Below are positions 27,138 through 35,399 of a DNA stretch of 64,000 bases, piece by piece. The notes beneath the pieces were generated by a model. It was not told where the DNA came from and made no database searches. It was given only the letters and a program-made list of their open reading frames with translations. The position numbers and the translations under genes are program-made. Numbering within the stretch: the stretch's first letter is position 1; each line of letters starts with the position of its first letter. This stretch comes from Terriglobus roseus DSM 18391. Lineage in GTDB: Bacteria > Acidobacteriota > Terriglobia > Terriglobales > Acidobacteriaceae. The stretch spans positions 4,092,001-4,156,000 of the forward strand of contig NC_018014.1 of assembly GCF_000265425.1 (NCBI RefSeq), given 5' to 3'.

Positions 27138-27472
27138 CTAGTCTACCGAAGTCGACCCCATGTCCATCTGCCAATCCCGACCTGCGTAGATCAGTGCCAG
27201 AATCGTCACAGTCTGCGACTTCACGCGGAAGTGTATAGAGACGCGGTTGCGAAATGCGACAACGCGATGATCAGGGCCAAGCTCCGTCCTCCCTCTTCCT
27301 CGCATCGGAAGACGGCAAGTGACCGGCACTCCGCGACAAGATCCTTAGTAAAAGCCGAGGAGATGCGCAAAGAAGACTGCTTCGTGATGTACTCGCGGAT
27401 TTCGAGTACATCGTGTTTGCGGATGCGGACAGGGCGACCCTCTAGGTCACGCGGGGCGCTTGAGTGCAGCAT
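27138..27472 (-). pseudogene. ParE/RelE-type toxin broken by a frameshift
   Basis: The N-terminal half (from ATG 27472, including RKHDVLEIREYITKQSS and AFTKDLVAECRSLA) reads in one frame. The C-terminal half (LPMRGRGRTELGPDHRVVAF, then a strand region up to IYAGRDW) is in another, ending at the stop at 27138. Together they match a complete ParE toxin of about 110 residues. The break lies near 27308-27320 (ECRSLA switching to LPMRGRG) and needs a single-base change. It could be a true pseudogene, a sequencing error or, less likely, programmed frameshifting. The antitoxin candidate overlaps its start by 26 bases, the standard arrangement. The toxin family is clear; the functional state is not. 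Confidence 0.72.
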
Positions 27473-27629
27473 CGTCCGCCGCGTCTGCTTCATCCAAATC
27501 TCGCAGAAGGCCTTCGATCTCCTCGATCGGGATACAGCTGGACGGTTCCCGCTCCGCCGCCTCAGCGATCGCAGGAAGTTCCTCACGCAACCAGGTTTCG
27601 CATTGTTCGCGGCTCTGGAAGACAGGCAT
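27447..27629 (-). CDS. Antitoxin candidate paired with ParE-type toxin
   Basis: A 60-residue acidic protein (FQSREQCETWLREELPAIAE, then IEEIEGLLRDLDEADAADDA) starting at ATG 27629 with GAGGGAACC directly upstream. No DNA-binding motif is obvious. It is called an antitoxin from its size, acidic helix and the 26-base overlap with the start of the ParE-type reading frame. The gene begins about 35 bases after the ftsA stop on the same strand, so it may be read from the dcw cluster. Confidence 0.6.
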   Translation of the reverse strand: MPVFQSREQCETWLREELPAIAEAAEREPSSCIPIEEIEGLLRDLDEADAADDAALKRPA

Positions 27630-27664
27630 GGTTCCCTCGTAGAAGGAGTTCTAGCCGAAAGCCG

Positions 27665-28894
27665 CTAGAAGCTACCCGCAAAGATCGACTTCAGCTTTTG
27701 CTTCAGACCCATCTCTTCGCTCGCGCGGCGCACCTGCGTGCGATGGGTATACAGCAGCATTCCAATCGCCGTCGCAAACTCCGGCTGTGCCAGTTCCTGC
27801 GGCATGCGCGACAGCGGCACCGGCGACCCGACCCGCGCAGGCGTCCTCAGTAGACTCTCCGCCACATCCAGCAGCCCGGCCAGTTTCGCTCCGCCACCGG
27901 TCAGCACCGCACCCGTCCCCAAGGCCTCCAAAACGCCGCCCTGCCGCAGATTGTCCCGCAGCATCGTGAACAACTCCCGCGCACGCGGCTCCAGAATCTC
28001 AGCCAGGAAACGCTGCCGCACCAGGCGCGGCGCCGTACTGCCACCCGTCGCCAGGTTGCCGCCTACCTCAATCTCATTCAGGGAAGGGACGCTGGTCACA
28101 ACGCAATTGCCGTAGGTCAGCTTCAGGTACTCGGCCTCTTCGGTGCTCACATGCAGACCAACGGCCAGGTCGTTGGTAAAGTGGTCGCCACCAATCGGCA
28201 GCACAGCCGTGTGCGCGACCGATCCCTCAAAGAAAACGACCAACTCCGTCGTGCTAGCGCCAATGTCCGCAATGCAGACACCCAGCTCACGCTCGTCCGC
28301 GCTCAGCACAGATTCAGCAGAAGCCAATCCCTCGTAAACCGTGTCCACAACCTCAAGTCCCGCGCGATTCGCGCACGTCACCACGCTCTGCGCCACGCCA
28401 CCGCTGCAGGTCGACAGGTGAAGATTCACCTCGAGCTTCGTCCCAACCATCCCGATCGGATCGTGAATGCCCGGCTGATCGTCCAGGATGAACTCCTGCG
28501 GCAGCAGGTGCAGAATCTCCCGATCGGCCGGCAGCGCCACGGACCGCGCACGATCCACCGCCGCACGAACTTCCTCACGCGTAATCTCCCGCATGCGGCT
28601 GCCCATGGAGATGCCGCCGCGCGAATTAATCCCGCGCACATGCGTTCCACCCACGCCAACCACTGCGGTTTCGATTCCCATGTTGGTAATGCGCTCGGCC
28701 GTCAGCGCTGCACGATTGATCGCATCCGCCGCCGGCCCTAGCTCCGCGATCAGGCCCTTACGCATGCCCTTCGACTTCTCAATGCCGTGGCCGCGATACC
28801 GCAGAACGCCATCCTGCAACTCCGCCACCAGCACGCAGCTCTTCGAGCTACCGGCGTCCAGAACGGTAATCAGGTTGTCGTTCTTTTCCTTCAA
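27665..28894 (-). CDS. ftsA: Cell division protein FtsA
   Basis: Actin-like ATPase that ties the FtsZ ring to the inner membrane. The 409-residue product has phosphate-1 LDAGSSKSCV, the SHS2/1C subdomain (GVGGTHVRGINSRG), phosphate-2 IADIGASTTELVVF, adenosine loop LTGGGAKLAGLL, and the C-terminal amphipathic membrane helix (GLKQKLKSIFAGSF). It starts at TTG 28894 with AAGGG 7 bases upstream. It lies between ftsQ (122 bases away) and the toxin-antitoxin genes; ftsZ is about 2.8 kb further downstream on the same strand. Confidence 0.95.
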   Translation of the reverse strand: MKEKNDNLITVLDAGSSKSCVLVAELQDGVLRYRGHGIEKSKGMRKGLIAELGPAADAINRAALTAERITNMGIETAVVGVGGTHVRGINSRGGISMGSRMREITREEVRAAVDRARSVALPADREILHLLPQEFILDDQPGIHDPIGMVGTKLEVNLHLSTCSGGVAQSVVTCANRAGLEVVDTVYEGLASAESVLSADERELGVCIADIGASTTELVVFFEGSVAHTAVLPIGGDHFTNDLAVGLHVSTEEAEYLKLTYGNCVVTSVPSLNEIEVGGNLATGGSTAPRLVRQRFLAEILEPRARELFTMLRDNLRQGGVLEALGTGAVLTGGGAKLAGLLDVAESLLRTPARVGSPVPLSRMPQELAQPEFATAIGMLLYTHRTQVRRASEEMGLKQKLKSIFAGSF

Positions 28895-28976
28895 AGCAAT
28901 GCCCTTGCGTGCATGATACCCGTGGCCAGCGGACCAACGCGTCGTTCGTTACGCCCGGGGCGCATCCTTCCAGATG

Positions 28977-28994
28977 CTCCCCCGCGTGGGGGAG
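28977..28994. other. Hairpin in the ftsQ-ftsA gap
   Basis: CTCCCCC (28977-28983) and GGGGGAG (28988-28994) pair perfectly around a 4-base loop, with no U-tract. It could be a transcript-stability or partial termination element between ftsQ and ftsA. Confidence 0.35.
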
Positions 28995-29015
28995 GCGAAA
29001 ACACACAGGCAACCG

Positions 29016-30443
29016 CTAATTGCCACCGGAAGAATGGTTCTGAGCCGCATGCCGCTTCGCCATCCACGCCTTGATGGCTTCTACCCGTTTGTGCGTCGCG
29101 GCATCCTTCGCAGAAGACTTCGTCGCGGGCCGTGCCGCATGAACAGGCTTTGCAACGGCGTGCACAGCAGGCTTCGCAACAGGAGCAGCCTTCGGCGGAA
29201 CGGAAGCGGTCGTCGTCGGACCAGCAGTCTTCACCGGCATCGGAGCAGGCTTCACAGAAACAACAGGCCTTGCGGGAGCAACAGCCTTCGCGGGAGCAAC
29301 AGGCTTCGCAGAAGCAATCGCCTTCGACGGCGCAGACGCTGCAAGCTTGGAGGCAGCAGCTCCCGTCGCGGCATCACCCTTCGGCGCAGCGCTATCCCCA
29401 GCGCCACCCGATCCACCCACCGTGGAATCCTTCGGCGGCATCTGCAGCACCACCTGCCGCTCATAGCGCATGTCCACGCTGCTCAGGCGCGCATACTGCG
29501 ACCGCCACTCCGCGATGTGCTCCTCAAACTGCTTGTAGCGCGTCAGGAAGTGCTCTGTACCAAAGTGAACCAGCACCTCGCTGTTATGGTCCGGGATCAG
29601 CGCCTTCACGTCTTCCGGATCCGAAAGATCGATCTCGCTCAACTGTGCGCTCGTGCTCTTCCCATCCGAATCCAGATCCCTCAGAAATGCCGCATAGAGC
29701 CGCATCCGCTGCGCACGCGCCTCAGGCTCCTGCTCCGCCTTCAATCCGGTGAGCACCGGGAACGAGTAGCTAGGATTGCCCGGCGCATCCGGCGGAATAT
29801 CCAGCAGAACGCCACTTTTGTCGACCAGGCCGATGTTGCTGCCCTGCCGCACAAACGCCACCGGCACCCGCTCAATCACATGAACACGCATGCGGTTCGG
29901 CAGCAGACGCATCACCGTCGCATGCTCCACCCACGGCATCTGTTCCAACTGCTCCCGGCGCTGCTCCATCGGCACGCGGAAGATGTTGCCATCCACATCC
30001 TCGCCAAACACGCTCAGCATCTGCGCGCGGGACAGGTGGCTGTTGCCATCCAGTTCAATATTCTGGGACGACGTCATCCGGAACTTCTCATTCGTCGTCA
30101 TGAAACGCAGCGTCGCAAATCCACCCGCAGCAATCGCGCCCAGCGCTACGGCAGTCGCAACACCCGCGGCAATCCAGCCATTGCGAGTCTTGGGGATCAG
30201 ACCACGGCGAATCCGGCGGGCACGGCCGCTCGCGCGCAGATACGCTTCCGTGTCTTCATCGTCGGCATAGTCATCCACCAGTTCGCGGCGCGGACGCGGC
30301 GCATCCGCCACGATCCGCAGCGCCGGAACCTCCGGGCGCGAAACCGCGTCGTCCTCAGCGTCCAACATCGCCGCTGCCGTCCCACCGAACTGATGTAGCT
30401 TCCGCATGCCTGAGCCGGGCCGCAGAGAATCGCCTGCGGCCAT
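29016..30443 (-). CDS. ftsQ: Cell division protein FtsQ/DivIB
   Basis: Bitopic divisome protein. From ATG 30443 the product is 475 residues: a cytoplasmic, basic and acidic N-terminus, one transmembrane segment (about residues 88-105, WIAAGVATAVALGAIAAGGF), a POTRA domain (about 115-185, with PWVEHATVMRLLPNRMRVHV and ERVPVAFVRQG) and a beta domain. The C-terminus (from about residue 345) is an Ala/Lys/Pro-rich tail not found in E. coli FtsQ, possibly binding peptidoglycan. Alternative starts are ATG 30476 and ATG 30407. It lies between murC (100 bases upstream) and ftsA. Confidence 0.9.
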   Translation of the reverse strand: MAAGDSLRPGSGMRKLHQFGGTAAAMLDAEDDAVSRPEVPALRIVADAPRPRRELVDDYADDEDTEAYLRASGRARRIRRGLIPKTRNGWIAAGVATAVALGAIAAGGFATLRFMTTNEKFRMTSSQNIELDGNSHLSRAQMLSVFGEDVDGNIFRVPMEQRREQLEQMPWVEHATVMRLLPNRMRVHVIERVPVAFVRQGSNIGLVDKSGVLLDIPPDAPGNPSYSFPVLTGLKAEQEPEARAQRMRLYAAFLRDLDSDGKSTSAQLSEIDLSDPEDVKALIPDHNSEVLVHFGTEHFLTRYKQFEEHIAEWRSQYARLSSVDMRYERQVVLQMPPKDSTVGGSGGAGDSAAPKGDAATGAAASKLAASAPSKAIASAKPVAPAKAVAPARPVVSVKPAPMPVKTAGPTTTASVPPKAAPVAKPAVHAVAKPVHAARPATKSSAKDAATHKRVEAIKAWMAKRHAAQNHSSGGN

Positions 30444-30544
30444 CTTACAAGCCCTAGAATGCCATCCCCATCGCAATCGCCGGACACGGGGAACCTACGT
30501 GGGTAATGAAAAATGCACCCGCGTCCCACTTTGTCGCTGAACAG

Positions 30545-31915
30545 CTACCGCTTCAAAGCCGCCAGAATCGTAGCCCCGGCCTGCGAAACGCTCCCGGCAC
30601 CCAGTGTCAGAATCGCCTCACCCTTCGCCGCAACCTCGCTCAGCCGCAGCGCCGCAGCGTCAAAGCTCGCCGCATAGTTCGCATCGATCCCAACCGCCCG
30701 CATCGCACGCACCAGCGACTGCGCCGTCACGCCCTCGATCGGCTGCTCACTCGCCGCATAGATATCGACGATCTCCACCCGGTCCGCCGCCGAAAACGCA
30801 CCCACAAAATCCTCAAACAGATCGCGAGTCCGCGTGTACCGGTGCGGCTGAAACAGCACATGCACCTTCTTGAATCCGCAATCCCGCGCCGCCGCCAGCG
30901 TCGCCCGAATCTCCGTCGGATGGTGGCCGTAATCATCCACCACCGTCACGCCGCGCTCCACACCCTTCGACTGGAAACGGCGATCCACGCCACGAAAACG
31001 AGCCAGCCCCGCGGCAATCTGCTTTGGCGGCACACCCAACTCAACCGCAATCGCAACCGCCGCAGTCGCATTTAAAACGTTGTGCTTTCCGGGCACATGC
31101 AGCTTGAACGGCCCCAGAACAATTCCCCGCGCATTCACCTCAAAGCTCGAATAGCTGTCCGTCTCCTTCGGCAGAATCACCAGCCGAAAATCCGCCTCGG
31201 CACTCTCGCCATACGTCATCACCCGGCGCTGCACCCGAGGCAGAATCGCCCGCAACATCGGATCGTCGATACAAGCCGTCGTCGCGCCGTAGAACGGCAC
31301 CTTGTTCATAAAGTCCACGAAGCACTGCTCGACATCCGCCATGTCGCGGTAGTTCTCCATGTGCTCGCGATCCAGGTTCGTCACCACCGCAAGAATCGGA
31401 GAAAGCTTCAGAAAGCTGCGATCGCTCTCATCCGCCTCGGCGACCAGGTACCGCGACTGCCCCGCCCGGGCATTCGACCCGAACATGTCCACGCGTCCAC
31501 CGACGACCACCGTCGGATCCAGCCCGCCCGCGTCCAGCACCGCAGCAATCATGCTCGTCGTCGTCGTCTTGCCATGCATCCCAGCAACCGCAACGCCATA
31601 CTTCAGCCGCATCAGCTCCGCCAGCATGTCCGACCGGTGAATCACCGGGATCTTACGCGCATGCGCCTCGACAACCTCAGGATTGTCCTTCGCAACCGCA
31701 GAACTCACCACCACAACATCCGACGGCCTCACCTGCTCCGCCGTATGACCGGTGTAGATCGTAGCGCCCAGCTTCTTCAGCCGGTCCGTCGTCGGCGAAG
31801 TCCGCAGATCCGAACCGCTCACGGGAAATCCCAGGCTCAGCAGAATCTCTGCAATCCCGCTCATCCCGATGCCGCCAATCCCAATAAAGTGCACGCGTTG
31901 CGCCGCTGCGAACAA
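30545..31915 (-). CDS. murC: UDP-N-acetylmuramate-L-alanine ligase
   Basis: Adds L-Ala to UDP-MurNAc, the first peptide step of wall synthesis. The N-terminal Rossmann region has VHFIGIGGIGMSG, the central ATP loop is GMHGKTTTTSM, and the ligase signature includes EADESDRSFLKL and DDYGHHPTEIRATL. I prefer TTG 31915 (LFAAAQRVHFIG) because AGGAGAG lies upstream and homologues start there; an in-frame ATG at 31999 would add 28 residues. It is separated from murG by the YXWGXW island, with which its 5' side is divergent. Confidence 0.95.
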   Translation of the reverse strand: MFAAAQRVHFIGIGGIGMSGIAEILLSLGFPVSGSDLRTSPTTDRLKKLGATIYTGHTAEQVRPSDVVVVSSAVAKDNPEVVEAHARKIPVIHRSDMLAELMRLKYGVAVAGMHGKTTTTSMIAAVLDAGGLDPTVVVGGRVDMFGSNARAGQSRYLVAEADESDRSFLKLSPILAVVTNLDREHMENYRDMADVEQCFVDFMNKVPFYGATTACIDDPMLRAILPRVQRRVMTYGESAEADFRLVILPKETDSYSSFEVNARGIVLGPFKLHVPGKHNVLNATAAVAIAVELGVPPKQIAAGLARFRGVDRRFQSKGVERGVTVVDDYGHHPTEIRATLAAARDCGFKKVHVLFQPHRYTRTRDLFEDFVGAFSAADRVEIVDIYAASEQPIEGVTAQSLVRAMRAVGIDANYAASFDAAALRLSEVAAKGEAILTLGAGSVSQAGATILAALKR

Positions 31916-32103
31916 AGCCTGTGTCTCTCCTGTATGCAAACCAAAGATCAATCTAGCAGCGGTAACGTTGCCTAGAACCAACTTCTTATGCCAGGGCATT
32001 TCTTTTCAAAGCGTTGGCACAACATATGTCGCAAATCCGCGTTCCTACCACCATCGCCAATCTCACCCGCAAATGCGGGGCGATAGGTAAGAGGAGCAGG
32101 CCC

Positions 32104-33555
32104 ATGAGCACGACACGTAATCTCCGCCGCACCCTCGTCGCAACACTCGCCATCGCCGCCACCAGCATGGCCGTAACTCCCCTCCACGCACAGTTCGGCC
32201 TCTCCATCAGCATCGGCGCGACCTCCCAGGTTCCACCGCCGCCCCTGCCGATCTACGAGCAGCCCGAAGCTCCCGGCGACGGATACATCTGGACGCCCGG
32301 CTACTGGGCATGGGATGACGAAGTGCAGGACTACTTCTGGGTCCCCGGAACATGGGTCATGGCGCCCGAACCCGGCCTCCTCTGGACGCCCGGCTACTGG
32401 GGCTTCGACAACGGCGCCTACGGCTTCCACGACGGTTACTGGGGTCAGCATGTCGGCTTCTACGGCGGCGTCAATTACGGCTTCGGCTACTTCGGCTCCG
32501 GCTACGAGGGCGGCTACTGGAACGGCAACAACTTCTACTACAACACCGCCGTCAACCGCATCAACCGCTCCTTTGTGCGCAATACCTACGACCGTCCGAT
32601 GCGGCCCGAGTGGAACAATCGCGGACCTCGCTATGCCTTCAACGGCCCCGGCGGCGTCAACGTTCGTCCCAGCCGTGGTGAGCAGCAGGCCTTTCGCGAG
32701 CACCACTTCGACGCCACCGGATTCCAGCGCAATCAGCAGAGCTTCGCCCGCCAGGACCGTGGCCAGTTCTCTAACTTCAACCACGGCGCGCCTCCCGCCG
32801 CGGCAACGCCCCGCCCCGTGCAGAACGCCAACGGCTTCCGCCAAGGCGCAGCACCCGCACAGGGAGCACCCACCAACCCGCCAAACTTCACGCGCGGCAA
32901 CGGCTTCGACCGCGGCAACGGCGGCTTCAATCAGAACCGCCCCGGCGGCGACAACCGTGGCCAGGACAACCGCTTCAACGGCGACAACCGCGGCAACACG
33001 CCCCAGGCAACTGATCCCCGCACAAACGGCGGCAACGGCATGAACTACAACGGCAACGGAGGCCGGAACGGCTTCAACGGCCAGCAGGGAGGACGTCCAA
33101 CGCAACCAGGACAACCAGCCCAGCCGGCACAACCCGCGCAGCCGATTCAACCAGCGCAGCCAGTTCAGCCCAACCAGCCGAATCAGCCCAACCAGGGAAA
33201 CCCGCGCGGCAACTTCCAGCCCGGTGACGGTCGCTTCCGCCCCCAGCCCGCCAACCCGCCGCGCATGCCGATGCCGCAGGACAACGGCAATGGCAACAAC
33301 CGCTTCAACGGCGGTCAGCCCGGCCAATCCCAGCAGCCACGTCAGTTCCAGATGACGCAGCCGCAACCCGGCCAGCAGCCCGCACAACAGCAGCCCCAAC
33401 AGCGGCCCGCCCAGCAGCAACCGGTGCCTCAGCAACCCGTGCAGCAGCAGCAACCGATGCAGCAGCGGCCCGCCGTCAACCAACCGGCACCCAACAACCC
33501 CGGGTCCATGCGCGATCAGCGTGGACCGGGTAACGCAAACTTCCGCCCGCGGTAA
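32104..33555 (+). CDS. YXWGXW-motif secreted protein with Gln/Pro/Asn-rich tail
   Basis: A 483-residue exported protein. Signal peptide at residues 1-30 (ending PLHAQ), then a region of aromatic WxxGxW-like repeats (about residues 55-160): GYIWTPGYWAWDD, YFWVPGTWV, LLWTPGYWGFDNG, GYWGQHVGFYGG. These repeats define a family common in acidobacteria and some proteobacteria, probably surface or matrix proteins; the function is unknown. The C-terminal 320 residues are low complexity with Asn/Gly/Arg, then PAQ/PNQ and QQP repeats. GAGGAG precedes ATG 32104; a longer frame upstream is not supported. It is followed by a hairpin terminator and a paralogue 264 bases away, both plus strand inside the minus-strand dcw cluster. 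Confidence 0.85.
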   Translation: MSTTRNLRRTLVATLAIAATSMAVTPLHAQFGLSISIGATSQVPPPPLPIYEQPEAPGDGYIWTPGYWAWDDEVQDYFWVPGTWVMAPEPGLLWTPGYWGFDNGAYGFHDGYWGQHVGFYGGVNYGFGYFGSGYEGGYWNGNNFYYNTAVNRINRSFVRNTYDRPMRPEWNNRGPRYAFNGPGGVNVRPSRGEQQAFREHHFDATGFQRNQQSFARQDRGQFSNFNHGAPPAAATPRPVQNANGFRQGAAPAQGAPTNPPNFTRGNGFDRGNGGFNQNRPGGDNRGQDNRFNGDNRGNTPQATDPRTNGGNGMNYNGNGGRNGFNGQQGGRPTQPGQPAQPAQPAQPIQPAQPVQPNQPNQPNQGNPRGNFQPGDGRFRPQPANPPRMPMPQDNGNGNNRFNGGQPGQSQQPRQFQMTQPQPGQQPAQQQPQQRPAQQQPVPQQPVQQQQPMQQRPAVNQPAPNNPGSMRDQRGPGNANFRPR

Positions 33556-33594
33556 TCTCACTCGCGACGGATTCACCAGAACGGCAAAAACAGG

Positions 33595-33621
33595 GGCATG
33601 GCGCACAACGCCATGCCTTTG
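33595..33621 (+). terminator. Rho-independent terminator
   Basis: GGCATGGCG (33595-33603) pairs with CGCCATGCC (33609-33617) over CACAA, followed by TTTGT. It ends the first YXWGXW gene. Confidence 0.75.
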
Positions 33622-33818
33622 TCCGTTTACCGTCGAGCACCCCGCCTTGACGCGCCGCCCTCCCTGTCATACCGCAACCCCCGGCGCAAACCTGTGTTCT
33701 AACCAATGAACCTGCACTCCAAGGCATGCGAAAGCGCCGGGGGCAAGTGGGCGACCCGTCTCTGAAGAAACCGCCGCACGCCGACGGAAACGGCGAGGAC
33801 GACGGGAGAGGTGAACCA

Positions 33819-34955
33819 ATGAACACGAAGATCAACATCGGACGGACGGCGAAATTCCTGGCAGTTGCCGCACTCGCGGTAGCTCCTCTCACGGCGCTGA
33901 CCACGTCGACCGCGCAAGCACAGGTCGTTGAAGTCGGTGCCAGCTTCGGCGCACCGCCCGCAATCCCTGAATACGATCAGCCGCCCGCACCCGGCGACGG
34001 TTACATCTGGACACCCGGCTACTGGGCCTGGGACGACGCCGCAAACGACTACTACTGGGTCGAAGGCGCATGGGTTCTGCCTCCCTATAGTGGCGCACTC
34101 TGGACGCCCGGCTGGTGGGGCCCGGGCTACGGCGACGGCTTCCTCTGGAATGCCGGTTACTGGGGTCCCAGCGTCGGCTACTACGGCGGCATTAACTACG
34201 GCTTCGGCTACTTCGGCACCGGCTACTACGGCGGCTACTGGAACGGCGGTCACTTCTGGTACAACCGCGGTCTCAACCGCTTTGGACCCGGCTTCGGCGG
34301 CCACTTCTACAACGGTGGCTACGGCAACTTCCGCGGCAACATCCGCGGCGGCGGCTTCGCCTTCAATCGCTCGCCCGCAGGCGGCTTCGGTCGCGGTGGA
34401 TTCGGCAACCGTGGTGGCTTCGGTGGTAACCGTGGTGGATTCGGCGGCAACAACTTTGCCGGCAATCGCGGCGGATTCAACGGTGGTGGCAACTTCAACG
34501 GCGGCAACCGCGGAGGCTTCAACAGCGGCGACCGTGGCGGCTTCAGCGGCAACCGTGGTGGCTTCGGCGGCGGTGACCGTGGCGGCTTCAACGGTGGCGC
34601 CAACGGCTTCCGTGGCGGCAGTCCCGGCGGAGCGCCCAACGGCGGCGGCGGACGCGGCTTCGCACAACCCGGCGGCCAGGGCTTCAGCGGCGGCGGAGGA
34701 CGCGGCTTTGCGTCACCGGGCGGTGGTGGTGGCAACTTCGGCGGCGGACGAGGCTTCTCAGCTCCCAGCGGCGGCGGAGGCGGCAACTTCGGCGGCGGCT
34801 CTCGCGGATTTTCAGCCCCCGGAGGTGGTGGTGGCGGCTTCCGTGGCGGATCGCCCGGTGGTGGCGGCGGATTCGGCGGCGGTGGTGGCGGATTCCGCGG
34901 CGGCGGCGGTGGATTCGGCGGAGGCCGCGGCGGTGGCGGAGGCGGTCGCCGCTAA
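33819..34955 (+). CDS. YXWGXW-motif secreted protein with Gly-rich tail
   Basis: A 378-residue paralogue of the preceding gene. Signal peptide residues 1-34 (ending TAQAQ), then the same aromatic repeat block (about 50-150): GYIWTPGYWAWDD, YYWVEGAWV, ALWTPGWWGPGYGDG, GYWGPSVGYYGGINYG. The tail from about residue 175 is almost entirely Gly/Arg/Phe/Asn with repeated GGFGG and GGNRGGF units, unlike the Gln/Pro tail of its neighbour. Such tails are flexible and may assemble or bind polysaccharide; this is inference. GAGAGGTG precedes ATG 33819. It ends at a clear terminator (34986-35014). Confidence 0.85.
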   Translation: MNTKINIGRTAKFLAVAALAVAPLTALTTSTAQAQVVEVGASFGAPPAIPEYDQPPAPGDGYIWTPGYWAWDDAANDYYWVEGAWVLPPYSGALWTPGWWGPGYGDGFLWNAGYWGPSVGYYGGINYGFGYFGTGYYGGYWNGGHFWYNRGLNRFGPGFGGHFYNGGYGNFRGNIRGGGFAFNRSPAGGFGRGGFGNRGGFGGNRGGFGGNNFAGNRGGFNGGGNFNGGNRGGFNSGDRGGFSGNRGGFGGGDRGGFNGGANGFRGGSPGGAPNGGGGRGFAQPGGQGFSGGGGRGFASPGGGGGNFGGGRGFSAPSGGGGGNFGGGSRGFSAPGGGGGGFRGGSPGGGGGFGGGGGGFRGGGGGFGGGRGGGGGGRR

Positions 34956-34985
34956 ACAAGTTCCCTCCCCCAGAGGGTTAAGAGG

Positions 34986-35014
34986 AAGGCCCGGCGAAAC
35001 TGCCGGGCCTTTTC
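34986..35014 (+). terminator. Rho-independent terminator
   Basis: AAGGCCCGGC (34986-34995) pairs with GCCGGGCCTT (35002-35011) over GAAACT, followed by TTT. It ends the second YXWGXW gene. Confidence 0.8.
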
Positions 35015-35074
35015 TCTGTCTCATCCGCAAGGGAGTATCGACCTAAGGCTCACGGCTTGCTGCTGACAAACCGC

Positions 35075-35340
35075 GGACTGAAGGCCCGCGACTTCCCAGC
35101 CCAGGACAACGCCCTGGGTACGGTCACAACGACAAGGGTATGGTTACAACGACAACCCGTGGGGCTGAAGGCCCGCGACTTCCCAGCCCAGGGCAACGCC
35201 CTGGATCTGGTCACAACGAAAATCCTTTGCGGGCTGAAGGCCTGCGACTTCCATACCCAGGGCAACGCCCTGGGTATGGGTTACAACGCAAATCCCGTGC
35301 GGGCTGAAGGCCCGCGACAAAGACTGGAAATTGCCGACTA
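35075..35340. repeat. Four imperfect tandem repeats with hairpins
   Basis: This gene-free stretch between the second YXWGXW gene and murG holds four copies of an imperfect unit starting at about 35075, 35162, 35231 and 35301 (spacings 87, 69 and 70). Each begins GGGCTGAAGGCCCGCGAC (or a close variant); the first three contain an internal hairpin of the CCCAGGGC-AAC-GCCCTGGG type and end TNACAACG. The last copy is truncated after the first motif. The remaining 60 bases before the murG stop show nothing else. Confidence 0.75.
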
Positions 35341-35399
35341 CTTGTGCGCGAAGAGAGTTCGTCGCACCTTCGGAGGACCGTCGGTACGCATGAATCGCT

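Noticed and set aside
32014..32032. A sigma-54 promoter (TTGGCAC) before the first YXWGXW gene
   Set aside because: The -12 TTGC element is missing at the required spacing.
31972..33606. A 544-residue minus-strand frame opposite the first YXWGXW gene
   Set aside because: Val/Ala/Gly-rich sequence produced by the reverse of a repetitive gene; the plus strand has a signal peptide, ribosome-binding site and terminator.
35075..35340. A CRISPR array
   Set aside because: The units are about 70 bases, imperfect, lack short regular spacers, and no cas genes are near.
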